A stretch of DNA of 64,000 nucleotides from Lactarius indigo (lineage: Eukaryota; Basidiomycota; Agaricomycetes; Russulales; Russulaceae): positions 186,001 to 250,000 of the forward strand of contig JAFKAC010000014.1 in NCBI GenBank assembly GCA_025766275.1. Direction: 5' to 3'. Numbering within the stretch: position 1 is the stretch's first letter; the number at the start of each line of letters is the position of its first letter. The notes under the pieces were generated by a model. It was not told the DNA's origin, made no database searches, and worked only from the letters and a program-made list of their open reading frames with translations. Below, piece by piece: positions 48,199 to 58,431 of the stretch. Made by a program: the position numbers and the translations under genes.

Positions 48199-48330
48199 AG
48201 TCCAGGTTCGAATCAGTAGTGGTACCGACGGTCAGAGGGCGGCTAACGCCTGCGGCCCTACATACGATATCCTCCGCCTGGCAGGGCCAGCCCGAACTCC
48301 AGCACTCGCGCCAACGTGAATAAAAGGACT
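48199..48330 (-). pseudogene. Degraded 3' fragment of a cytochrome P450
   Basis: The plus strand reads AGTCCAGGTTCG, then GCGGCCCTACATACGATATC, CTCCGCCTGGCAGGGCCAGC and GCGCCAACGTGAATAAAAG. Each piece matches the antisense of the last exon of the intact P450 (58859-59015), in order. No frame is left. This is the second remnant in the array and shorter than the one behind copy 8. Confidence 0.75.
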
Positions 48331-48846
48331 CTAGTACTCCAGTTTCTTTCGGACACGACGTGAATTTTTTTCCGTCACACATACCGTACTATCCGCCTGT
48401 GAATATCTACGATGCAGACGCAGTCACAAACCTGAGTTATCTACGGTCAGCAGGCATGGTTAGCCTATATGTAAGTGCCAACGTGGTATGGTCCGCATAA
48501 ACCGGATTTCACGAGTGACCTAGGGAGAGCGATTGTACAGTGGCTGCGGAGCTACAGGGGCCAGCGGGACAGAGGAAGGTTTGCCTCGCGCATGTAGAGG
48601 GCGCCACCCCGACCCCGGTCACAATAGGATGTGGCTGAACCGATTTGGGATGAAAGTTGCCTGGTGCTGGAGCACTCTGATCGTCATGTGATAATGTGTT
48701 TTCTTATTACGTGTTCCCCGTGAACGTGTGGGAACTCTTTGAGTCTCTTTCGTCAACAGCAACTGTCACAACCGAGAATACCATGATTCTTTCTCAGGGA
48801 CAGCGTGACGCTTTCCCCATTTGCAGAATAGCGTAAACATCCATAA

Positions 48847-48854
48847 GTGGCGGA
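48847..48854 (+). promoter_or_regulatory. GTGGCGGA box upstream of MFS copy 10
   Basis: Context AACATCCATAAGTGGCGGAA, only 35 bases before the ATG. The 20-base context is nearly the same as that before copy 6. Confidence 0.4.
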
Positions 48855-48888
48855 ATGGTACCAACAGAGCCGAACAACATCCTAGTCG

Positions 48889-50686
48889 ATGTCCCTCACA
48901 AGATTTGGAGACAATGACGAGATTGATGAGGAGACACCTTTCCTCCCAAACCAAGAGGACTTGAATCCAACTCAGACACCCTTACCAAAGGCCCAGATCT
49001 CCATCCTCCTCACAGCGTGGCTCGCCGACTCCATCCTCTCCCACTCCATAAGTCCCTACCTCAACCAGGTTCAGTGCAATCTTAGCCCTACCTATCAGTG
49101 CTAAACACCGTTTCTAGCTCGTAAGAGAGCTGCCAGAGGTCGGTGGTGATGCGCGGAAGGTTGGGTACTACACGGGGATCATAGTGCGTCCTAATACTTT
49201 CGCCAAAAGAGTGGATGTGGAATAGACTGCTTGACAGGTGTCTCTTCATTTTGCGGCTGATGCTGCCACCACATTCCAGTGGAATCGCTTATCCGACCGC
49301 ATCGGACGCAAGCCTATCCTTTTGTCCTGCCTCATGGGCTCTACTTTTTCGATTCTCCTTTTTGGTTTGTCCCGTTCATTCTGGGCGCTTGTCTTGAGGT
49401 ATTTCTCCATGCGCACCCTCCGGAGCGACAATACACTTGCTGACCTGAATATCATAGCCGATGCTTGCACGGCGCAATGATGGGGCACTCAGGCGTCGTG
49501 AAAAGTATAACAGCAGAACTCACGGACGAGACGAATGTCGCACGAGGATTTTCCACGCTACCGATTGCTCGATCACTTGGATATGTGATTGGGTCCGTCG
49601 TATCCTGTTTTCTCTCAATTTCTAGCTGACCTCCCAAATTCCCTAGTCCCCTGATCGGTGGTATCCTGTCACGACCGCAAGATCGCTGGCCAGATATCTT
49701 CTCCCACCCTTTCTGGGCAGACTATCCGTACTTCCTTCCATGTCTCGTTGCTGCTACATTGGCATGTCTTTCTCTTGTCATCACGGGGTTGTATTTAGAA
49801 GAGGTTTGTTCTTTTCTTGCTCCTTGATGAGGGTTGTGCAGTGACACCGCTCAGACGTTGAATTCGAGGCCCTCGGGGAAGCAACGGCCTGCAAGACCCA
49901 GCTCATATACTCCTCAAGGAGAATCGGGAAATGGTCCGGATCTAAATATGACACCAGACGAATTGGACAAGCCGCTGCCACTGCGCTCCGTGCTCACAAA
50001 GCCAGTTGTCGTCACTCTTCTTAATTATGCGATGCTCGCGCTCCTTAACGGGGCAGCAACGGCATACATCCCGCTTGTGTGGTCGACGCCGGTCGAGTAT
50101 GGTGGACTTAACCTAAATCCGGCATCCATTGGCTTGGGGTTGTCTGTATATGGGGGCATAGGAGGCTTCTTTCAATTTCTTTTCTTTTCGCACTTCGTCA
50201 GCCGATTTGGTTTGCGCCGTGTCTTCGTTTTCTGCATCGTTTCGTGCGCCGTGATCTACACTCTTTTCCCCTTAGAAAACTTAGTCATAGTTGGCGGAGG
50301 CCTAAATCTGGTCGTTTGGCTGCTCATAGTTTTGCAGATGTTGTCGTTGTGTGTTTTTGATATGGGATATAGTAGGTTTTTACCCTCATTCACTTTAGCT
50401 CTGCTCATGGTTCGTCTGGGGTCACTCAGGTACTATGAACATGTACGTTTCGTCTGCCGCTCCCAACAGACGGTCGCTTGGCGCCGTGTATGGTCTTTCA
50501 CATACGGCAATCGCGGTTATGGGCGCTGTTGGACCAGCTGCCGCAGACTGGCTATTTGCGTTCTCTCTGACACATAACATTCTCGGCGGAAATTTTGCAT
50601 ACATCGTATTCCTTTGTGTAGTGTGCGTTGAGCTGGGTGTCTCCACGCGGCTCCCGAAGAACACCTGGGCACGTCGTGAGGAGTAG
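48889..50686 (+). CDS. MFS transporter, DHA1-like, copy 10 (group B)
   Basis: Exons 48889-49068, 49118-49183, 49238-49398, 49458-49592, 49647-49803, 49855-50371 and 50430-50686 give 490 residues. With copies 11 and 12 it forms a subset with NPASIGLGLSVYGGIGGFFQ-type helix 8 (GLGLS for GLWLS), NRRSLGA for NKRSLGA, and a DELDKPLPLRS-type loop. Motif A reads RLSDRIGRKPILL, with Arg-Ile for His-Ile/Val. Motif C is GYVIGPLIGG. The last intron donor is GTAGGT. Intact. Confidence 0.9.
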
Positions 50687-50832
50687 GTAGCTTATGGGTA
50701 CCGGATAGATAGCGGATCAGTCGATGTATTGTACATCTTGTCTCTGTAATGATCGGGGCGTCCGACCATCATGGCCATGTGTAGGCTACAGGAACCCCAT
50801 GGAGGATTTTCCATCAGCAAAACAAAATTTGA

Positions 50833-50901
50833 CTAGCCGTGACTAGGGGAACTAGCTCCTACCATATTTGGGTATCACTAGTCAGCACTAGTCACGGCTA
50901 G
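50833..50901. repeat. 14-bp inverted repeat with CTAGTCAC words
   Basis: CTAGCCGTGACTAG at 50833-50846 is the reverse complement of CTAGTCACGGCTAG at 50888-50901. Further ACTAG words lie between. It could be a tiny foldback element. Confidence 0.65.
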
Positions 50902-51527
50902 TGCTCCTAGTAACGTTTTATTTTCCTGATGCTCCTCGTGTCCATTATCCTGGCTCGACGGGGGGCCTGAGGTGTGCAGCTGCCTACCGCAGCACGCCTT
51001 TTTCCCTGCGCCCGGTTTTTTTTTTTGATGGGCACCTCAATTTCGTTTTTATTATCCAGGAGTGGCACTTCTACGGGGATGGGATGACAAGGTAACTCTA
51101 AATTACAATAACGCGACTAGGTCCACTGTTCTCGGCACATCCTCTCCTCACCCGCTTTCTCCAACATGGCCCTTGACAATGAGGCATCTAGTCACCCTCA
51201 GGTGCAGATTTCGACCTCGATCAGGATACGGAGGAGGCTGAGAGACAGTCGAGAATTCAAAATGTTGAAATTGGCCAGCGCGCTTTGTTAGTTTACGGCA
51301 ACTCCCGCTTATGATTTCAAATTGGCGGATGCGCGGCGCGGCAACACCACATCATGACCTCTGCACCCACGAGGCCGCGCCTGATACGGCGATAACGGAC
51401 CAAGTGACAAACAGTCACATAAACAAGTCCAGAAAACTCTCATGCCTAGCGAATCTGATTTCGGAGATGCCGTGTTGACGCTTTCTCCCTTACTCCCACC
51501 TGCAGAAAAGAGCGCACAGATCCATCA

Positions 51528-51535
51528 GTGGCGGA
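51528..51535 (+). promoter_or_regulatory. GTGGCGGA box upstream of MFS copy 11
   Basis: Context ATCCATCAGTGGCGGAGTGG, 56 bases before the ATG. It is also preceded by GAGCGCACA, as in copy 9. Confidence 0.4.
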
Positions 51536-51590
51536 GTGGCCATAGCAGCAATAACCCTTGGACGTCTCAAGTACCCGATCTCCTAAGTCG

Positions 51591-53407
51591 ATGTCTCTCA
51601 TGGGGTTTGAAGACATCCACGTAATCGACGAGGAGACACCTTTTCTCCCAAACAGAGAGGATCCACCAGACTTGAAACCGACTCAGACACCACTACCGAA
51701 GGCCCAGATCTCCATCCTCCTCACAGCATGGCTCGCCCAGTCTATCCTCTCCAACTCCATAAGCCCTTACCTCAACCAGGTTCAGTCCGCTCTTAACCCT
51801 GCCTATCAGTGCTGAACACTGTTTTCAGCTCCTGAGAGAGCTTCCGGAAGTTGGCGGTGATGCAAGGAAAGTCGGGTACTATACAGGGATAATAGTGCGT
51901 CTTTCGTTCTCTAAAAGAGTGGATATGGACTAAACTTCGTGATAGGTGTCTCTTCATTATGTAGTTGGGGCTGTCGCTTCTTTCCAGTGGAATCGTCTGT
52001 CCGATCGCATCGGACGAAGGCCAGTTCTTTTGACATGCCTCGTTGGCACAACTCTTTCGACTCTCCTGTTTGGTTTGTCCCGTTCCTTTTTGGCGCTTGT
52101 CTTAAGGTACCTCGCTATCCACGCCTTCGCGAGCGTTGTACACCGACTGACCTGAGAATTACATCGATTACAGCCGGTGCTTTCACGGCGCGGTAACTGG
52201 ACACAACGGCGTCGTGCACAGTATGACAGCAGAACTCACGGATGAGACGAATGCCGCACAAGGATTTTCGATGCTACCAATAGCTTGGTCGCTCGGATTT
52301 GTGATCGGGTCCGTCGTATCCTGCCCTCTCTCATTCTCTAACCGACTTCCCAAACTCTTTAGTCCCTTGATGGGTGGTGTCTTGTCACGGCCGCAAGATC
52401 GCTGGCCGCATATCTTTTCCCACCCTTTCTGGGCCGACTATCCATACTTCCTACCATGTCTTGTAGCCGCTTCGTTTACATGTCTTTCGTTTATCATTAC
52501 GGGGTTGTATTTGGAAGAGGTATGTTCTTTTCCTGCTCTTTGAAGACGGTTGTCAATGACGCTGCCCAGACATTGATTTCGAGGTCCTCAGTGAGGCTCC
52601 AGCTTCCAAGTTCCAGCTCTTATACTCTTCAAGGAGAAGCGGGCGATAGTCCAGATCTCGACATTGCGTCGAGTGAATCGGACAAGCCGCTGCCACTGCG
52701 CTCTGTGCTCACGAAGCCTGTTGTCGTTACCATTGTCAATTTCGCCCTGCTTGCGCTGCTCAACGGGGCAGCGATGGGGTACATTCCGCTTGTCTGGTCA
52801 ACACCGGTCGAGTATGGTGGGCTCAACCTGAATCCGGCATCCATTGGCTTGGGATTGTCCTTGTACGGGGGAATGGGCGGCTTCTTCCAATTCATTTTCT
52901 TTTCGTACTTCGTCAGCCGTTTTGGTCTTCGGCGTGTCTTCGTCTCCACCATCGCATCGTGCGCCGTGATCTATACTCTCTTCCCCATCGAAAATTTGGT
53001 CGTGGCCAGTGGTGGCCCAAATCTGGTCGTATGGTTGCTCATAATCTTGCAAATGTCGTCATTGTGCGTTTTCGATATGGCATACAGTAAGTCTTTACTA
53101 CCCACATACAAATGTGGATGCTCATGGCGCACGTGGGTGGGGTCACTCAGGTGCATTGAATATGTACTTTTCGTCTGCCGCTCCTAACAGACGGTCGCTT
53201 GGCGCCGTTTTTGGTCTTTCACTTGTGGTGAACTCGGCTGTGAGCGCTGTTGGACCCGCTGCGGCCGACTGGCTATTTGCGTTCTCCCTGACGCATAACG
53301 TTCTTGGCGGAAGATTTGCGTACGTCGTGCTTCTGGGTGTGGTGGGCGTTACATTAGGGGTCTCCATGCAGCTTCCGAAGAACACTTGGACACGTCGTGA
53401 GGAATAG
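51591..53407 (+). CDS. MFS transporter, DHA1-like, copy 11 (group B)
   Basis: Exons 51591-51779, 51829-51894, 51946-52106, 52174-52308, 52363-52519, 52570-53086 and 53151-53407 give 493 residues. Exon 4 is the most changed of the group: SRCFHGAVTGHNGVVHSMTA against the usual SRCLHGA.KGHIG.VKS. Helix 5 reads GFVIGPLMGG. Motif A is RLSDRIGRRPVLL (Arg for Lys). The start is set by alignment with copies 7-10; an upstream in-frame ATG at 51558 would add 11 residues. Intact, and the nearest relative by eye is copy 12. Confidence 0.9.
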
Positions 53408-54237
53408 GTAGCCTAGAGTTACATTGTAGTACATATAGTCTGTGGGGATTGTCCGATGATCATAGCTACTTGTAGAAAGGACTGCACTACCACCCAGCTC
53501 TGCTCATGAATCAAGTTCGGCTGCTGGCGTGCAGTTACAGGTGCTCAGGGAGGATTTGCCTCGCGTCTGTCACCTTGGGTCAACGAGGATTTAGGGTGTT
53601 ACCGCGGCGCGTCTCTTCCAAAGTATTTTCAGTCGCCCCACGACTCCAACTAGCGTTATAGCACTGCGTAATTCCATAAGACTAACAAGATCTGTGGGAT
53701 GATCCTAAGGTCACCCGGCAGGGCGTGGGCACGTGCAAATTCTGGGTCGTTTGTTCCCCACTAGCCAAAACTTCCCATGTGCACACTATTAGGGTACAGC
53801 GTCATGAGGAGATGATGCAAAAAAGTGGACGAATAGAAATGTGCATATATATATAATGACTCGGTGGGGTCAATGAATTCGAATGAAATTAGAGCACTGG
53901 CAGTCAGAAATGATACCGGGAAAGCAGCAACCAAGAAAGGTTGTCGCGACCCTGAACAGACAGTAGATGTATTAACCAAGGTGTTGCCGCACCGAAAATA
54001 CGTTACACATGTTAGAGAGATGGGACTAGTGATGACGTGAAGGGGAGCCAGCCGTCCCAGTCCGGGAGATACCGAATATTACAGTCCGCTCTCCAGGTGG
54101 CCGAGCACAGAGTTGCATGTAACTTAGGGGTAAACGGTCCTTGACCCCTTGCCACCATCTGTACGCACCGCTCGTTCATAGCCATACTCTATATTATCGA
54201 TCATACAATCCGATTGTAATCACTCAAATTTTTGCTG
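53408..54237. other. Spacer before the protease-like gene
   Basis: No gene. 53530-53625 is a decayed group B spacer piece (CAGGGAGGATTTGCCTCGCG, TTACCGCGGCGCGTCT). Beyond about 53.65 kb the similarity is lost, so the protease-like gene appears inserted downstream of a normal array spacer. Confidence 0.55.
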
Positions 54238-55946
54238 ATGGTCGTCTCCCAGTACACCCCCAGCGAGTATGAGAGGGCTTGCTACTATAACGGCATCACC
54301 GGGGATGGCGACGACCCGAAACTCGTTTACCGTTCAGATTTCCTCACTACACCCTTCCTCAAGCCCGTTGGCAGATTCCCCAGTACCCCTGTCAAGTCGC
54401 TCCGTGGAGTTTTTGACACCCCACTCAATGGTGTCTGGGACACTGTCGGTCGCGAGATTCGTGACCTGATCAAGGCTCGGAATATTAAATGGTCGTCCAT
54501 CGACCCTGCCCGCTTCTTCACCCACGGACCGCTGGGGGACAGGGAGAGTGGGAGTCTCGGTCCCGTCGTCATTTGGATCGGTGTCATTCCTGGTTCTACC
54601 TCTTCCGATACCGCCCACGAGGTCTCCCAAGAGATCCTTGCGCTTCTCCTGAAGAATGGAGTCAATGATGCTGTTGTGGAATGGCGCGAGGCAGTCCTGC
54701 AGAGGCTGGCAGGTCCGCCCCTTATGCGCCATGTCGGCAGCACCAATGCCACCCACCATGTCCGTCGCTTCCTCACTGCTCTTCTCGACATTCCCCTTGC
54801 GACTGAAGGGATGGAGGAGGAGGATGCCCAGGGCACTCTCACCCTCTGGTTCCACGAAAACAAAGACAAGGACGGCAACCCTAGCGACAAGGTTTACGGA
54901 GTCAGCAGTTGCCACGTCCTTCGTAAGGACACCACCGTTGAGTACGAGCGCAGAGACGGCGAACCCAAGGACCACGTTCGAGTTTGCAGAATGTGTCGAT
55001 TCCAGTGGGGCCTCGACGAGATCAAGAAGGCCAAATATGGCCACAGCATTCAAGCAGACCTTTTGGCCCGAGAGATCATCGGACTGGAGGCGAAGGAAAG
55101 GCAGGACGCGAAGGACGCGGCATTGATGTGCGCGAAGCGAGACAAATTGGAAGACAAGAACCAGGCTATCGCTAAACTCGAGGCCTTCTACGATGAAGTT
55201 AAGAATTACTGGACTGACATTGGTCTCCACCGCAACATTGGCTACGTTCAACACGCTGCAGCCATCACGGTCGACGTCGAAGGCGGCACACGGTATACCT
55301 CGGACTGGGCTGCGTTCTTGGCCGCTGAGGCGAAAGTCAAGGATAAGTTCGAGGGAAACGTCGTTGATCTCGGTGGGTTTCGACTCAGGTTTCTCACATT
55401 TACCTCGTCTGACCACAACAACCTTATTCAGGATCCAAGTATACTCCTCCGGATCTTGCGGCGATGTTCTATTCTCTGGGTGGCGGTGCGACCGCGTTTA
55501 AGTTCCCTGTGGGGAGAAAGCTTAGGATAGAGGGTTGCGCTACAAAAGAGGACCTCGCCAACCCCGCAGAGTTCGACGGCGAAAGCCAACGTTGCATTAT
55601 CGTCGGTAAAGACGGCAACACTACCGACCTCACCGTCGGACGCTACGCCGGCCTGGTGTCATTCACTCTCAACGAATTCGGCACCGAGTCCGTCGAGCTC
55701 GGCATCTACAACTCGGGCGTCGAGAGGAGGCCCGAACCCTTCTCCGCCAAGGGAGACTCGGGCTCCCTCGTCTGGCACACGACGAACGGCAAAGCTCACA
55801 TCGTTGGCCAACTCCACTCTGGAAATAACAAAGGCGGCTCGACCAGCAACCATGTTACTTATTGCACTCCTGGCTGGTACCTCCTGGACCAGATCAGGAA
55901 GAGGTTCAAGTACGCTGACTTCTACCGCACCACCTGGTCAGCTTGA
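54238..55946 (+). CDS. Trypsin-like serine peptidase-like protein
   Basis: Two exons (54238-55372 and 55432-55946) give 549 residues. The first half has no domain I recognise. A chymotrypsin-fold signature follows: VSSCHVLRK puts a His at residue 226, and KGDSGSLVW puts the Ser of GDSG at residue 488, followed by HIVGQLHSG, as in trypsin-like folds. The His-Ser gap of 262 residues is about 120 more than in trypsin. It includes a charged, probably helical insert (LLAREIIGLEAKERQDAKDA). Which Asp completes the triad is not clear, so activity is uncertain. No signal peptide is visible, so it is probably intracellular. Similar uncharacterised proteins are common in mushroom genomes. Confidence 0.82.
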
Positions 55947-56606
55947 GAACAACATCGTCGGCTTTCTACTCTTCACTTCCACGCTCCTTCTTCTACGACT
56001 CGTTCCGTTGTCTCTGTGATCGATTGGCTATTGGTTCAGTAGTCATGTCAGTAAAAGTTTGACGTTAAATAGAGCATGCTCGAAAGAATAGCTTATTGAA
56101 GAACAGCGAGACCAGAGTATTTACTCGGCGGAAATAAATCGGACTTTGAAATGAGTGGCGTGAGAAACGGGAAGACCGGACCGGATTGGACCGTGAGATC
56201 CGTGCGACATGAGTTTTATTCAAACCTCACTACCTCGGTTCCAAAACGGAAGGTGCCAGCAACTCTTTGAATCTCGCTGAACCACTCAATGCGACGTTTG
56301 ACACGTGAACGTGCATGAACCCCTTTGTAAGTTACCGCGACCGTGATAACCGATAATCCCGTGCTTCTAGCCAGTATAGTAACCCACGAGGACATATGCC
56401 CAATGCGGGGACAACAATCATCGTCCCGAACAAGTCAGCGGATCTCTCCAGAGAACCCTGTTTTTTCTCAGGGCTAGCGAATCTAGTTCATCGTGGTGAC
56501 GTGGTGACGTGGCGCTTCCCGCCTCACCCCCACCTGCAGGCATACATAATTGGCCGAGTGGTATTGGCAACTTGCCAGTGGACGCCGAAACACATCGTAC
56601 TCAAAA
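55947..56606. other. Spacer before MFS copy 12
   Basis: No gene. It holds the dispersed repeat block (56115-56208) and a promoter segment (56393-56550) like that of copy 6. Confidence 0.55.
56115..56208 (+). repeat. Dispersed repeat block, copy 2
   Basis: Matches 11594-11709 without the 26-base middle piece: TATTTACTCGGCGGAAATAA, then ATCGGACTTTGAA, GAGTGGCGTGAGAA and GGACCGTGAGATCCGTGCGA. It could be a fragment of an unnamed transposable element. Confidence 0.75.
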
Positions 56607-58431
56607 ATGTCTCTCACAGGGTTTGAAGACAACCGCGAAGTCGACGTGGAGACACCTCTCCTTTCCGACCAAGAGGACTCCAATCTGACCCAGACACCGC
56701 TGCCAACGGCCCAGATCTCCATCCTCCTCACAGCGCAGCTCGCAGAGTCCATCCTCATCAACTCCATAGGTCCTTACCTCAACCAGGTACAGGTCGCTGT
56801 TCAGTTAGACCTACAAATCAGTGCTTAACACCGTTTCCAGCTCTTGGGAGAACTCCCGGAAGTCGGTGGCGATGCGCGGAAGGTTGGGTACTACACAGGG
56901 ATCATAGTACGTCTCGCTGCTTTCTCTGGAAGAACGGATGTGGACCAAACTGCTCGACAGGTGTCTCTTTATTGTGCGGGTGAGGCTGTCACCTCATTCC
57001 AGTGGAATCGACTGTCCGACCACGTCGGACGCAAGCCCGTCCTTCTGTCCTGCCTCATGGGCTCAACTCTTTCGACTCTCCTATTCGGGTTGTCTCGTTC
57101 CTTTTGGGCGCTTGTCTTAAGGTTCTTCTCTGTTCACACCCTCGGGAATGATGTACACTGGCTGACCCGAGGACCACAGCCAGTGTTTTCATGGTGCGAT
57201 GGTGGGACACCTTGGCGTCGTGAAAAGTATGACGGCCGAACTCACGGACAAGACGAATGTCGCACAAGGATTTTCCATGCTACCAATGGCACAATCACTC
57301 GGACATGTGATTGGGTCTGTCATATCCTGCTTTCTCTCAATTTTCTAGCTGACTTCCCAAATTCCTTAGTCCTTTGGTCGGTGGTATCTTGTCACGGCCG
57401 CAGGATCGCTGGCCACATGTATTCTCCCACCCTTTCTGGGCGAACTACCCATACTTCCTCCCATGTCTCGTAGCCGCCGTGTTTTCATGTCTTTCGCTCG
57501 TCATTACGGGATTGTATTTAAAAGAGGTTTGTTTTCTTTCTTTACTCCTTGATGAGAGTCGTACGATGACGCCGTCCAGACGTTGAATTCAAGGTCCTCA
57601 GAGAAACTCCCGCATGCAAGACTCAACTATGATATTCCTCAGGGAGAAGAAGCAGGCAATAGTCTGGGTCTATATTTGACACCAGACGAACCGGACAAGC
57701 CACTCCCACTGCGTTCAGTACTCACGAAGCCAGTTGTCGTCACTGTTGCCAATTACGGGATGACCGCGCTGCTCAGCACGGTAGCGGTGACGTACATCCC
57801 GCTCGTGTGGTCGACACCAGTCGAGAATGGTGGGCTCAGCCTGAGTCCGGCATTCATTGGCTTGGGACTGTCTTTATACGGGGGGATGGGCGGCTTCTTC
57901 CAATTCATTTTCTTTTCGCACTTTGTCAGCCGATTTGGTCTCCGCCGGGTCTTCGTTTCCAGCATCGCTTCGTGCGCCGTGATCTATACTCTTTTTCCCT
58001 TCGAAAATTTGGCCGTGGCCAGTGGTGGCCCAAACTTCATCGTATGGCTGCTCATAATCTTGCAGATGTCGTCGCTGTGCGTTTTCGATATGGCATACAG
58101 TAAGTTTTCGTTTTACTCCCATGCATTTTCAGGTCACATGCAGACACTCACGGCACATGTGGGGGGTCACTCAGGTGCAGTGAACATGTACTTTTCATCG
58201 GCCGCTCCCAACAGACGGTCGCTTGGCGCCATTTTTGGTCTTGCGCATGTGGTGAATTCGGTTGTGAGCGCTGTTGGACCAGCTGCGGCGGACTGGTTAT
58301 TTGCGTTCTCGCTGACGCATAACGTGCTGGGCGGAAACTTTGCGTACATCGTATTCCTTGGTGTGCTGTGCGTTGAGTTGGGTGTCTCCACACAGCTTCC
58401 GATGAACACCTGGGCACGTCGTGAGGAGTAG
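56607..58431 (+). CDS. MFS transporter, DHA1-like, copy 12 (group B)
   Basis: Exons 56607-56786, 56841-56906, 56961-57121, 57180-57314, 57370-57526, 57580-58099 and 58175-58431 give 491 residues. It has unusual residues at sites fixed elsewhere: LTAQLAESILINSIGPYLNQ in helix 1 (Gln for Trp, Gly for Ser), SQCFHGAMVG at exon 4, ELTDKTNVAQ in the helix 4-5 loop, and GHVIGPLVGG in motif C (His for Tyr). The last intron (75 nt) has no stop and keeps the frame, so retention would add 25 residues. It is separated from copy 11 by the protease-like gene and faces the P450 tail to tail, 425 bases apart. Confidence 0.9.

Larger units (their letters stand above)
47987..48888. other. Spacer between MFS copies 9 and 10, holding a P450 remnant
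   Basis: No gene beyond the remnant at 48199-48330. The block near 48530-48620 matches the group B spacer (GTTTGCCTCGCGC). The last 60 bases hold the promoter words shared with copy 6 (AATAGCGTAAACATCCATAA). Confidence 0.6.
50687..51590. other. Spacer between MFS copies 10 and 11
   Basis: No gene. It holds a small inverted repeat (50833-50901) and a decayed piece of the group B spacer at 50935-51005 (GGCTCGACGGGGGGCCTGAGG, CTACCGCAGCACGCCT). I see no P450 remnant here. Confidence 0.55.

Noticed and set aside
54334..55416. 360-codon open frame on the minus strand
   Set aside because: It lies wholly antisense to the protease-like gene, whose plus-strand frame has a clean intron and a catalytic signature. 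It is a shadow frame.
11823..58431. The MFS array as an assembly artefact
   Set aside because: The copies differ throughout introns, spacers and coding sequence, so they are not collapsed or duplicated reads. Long reads would confirm the copy number.
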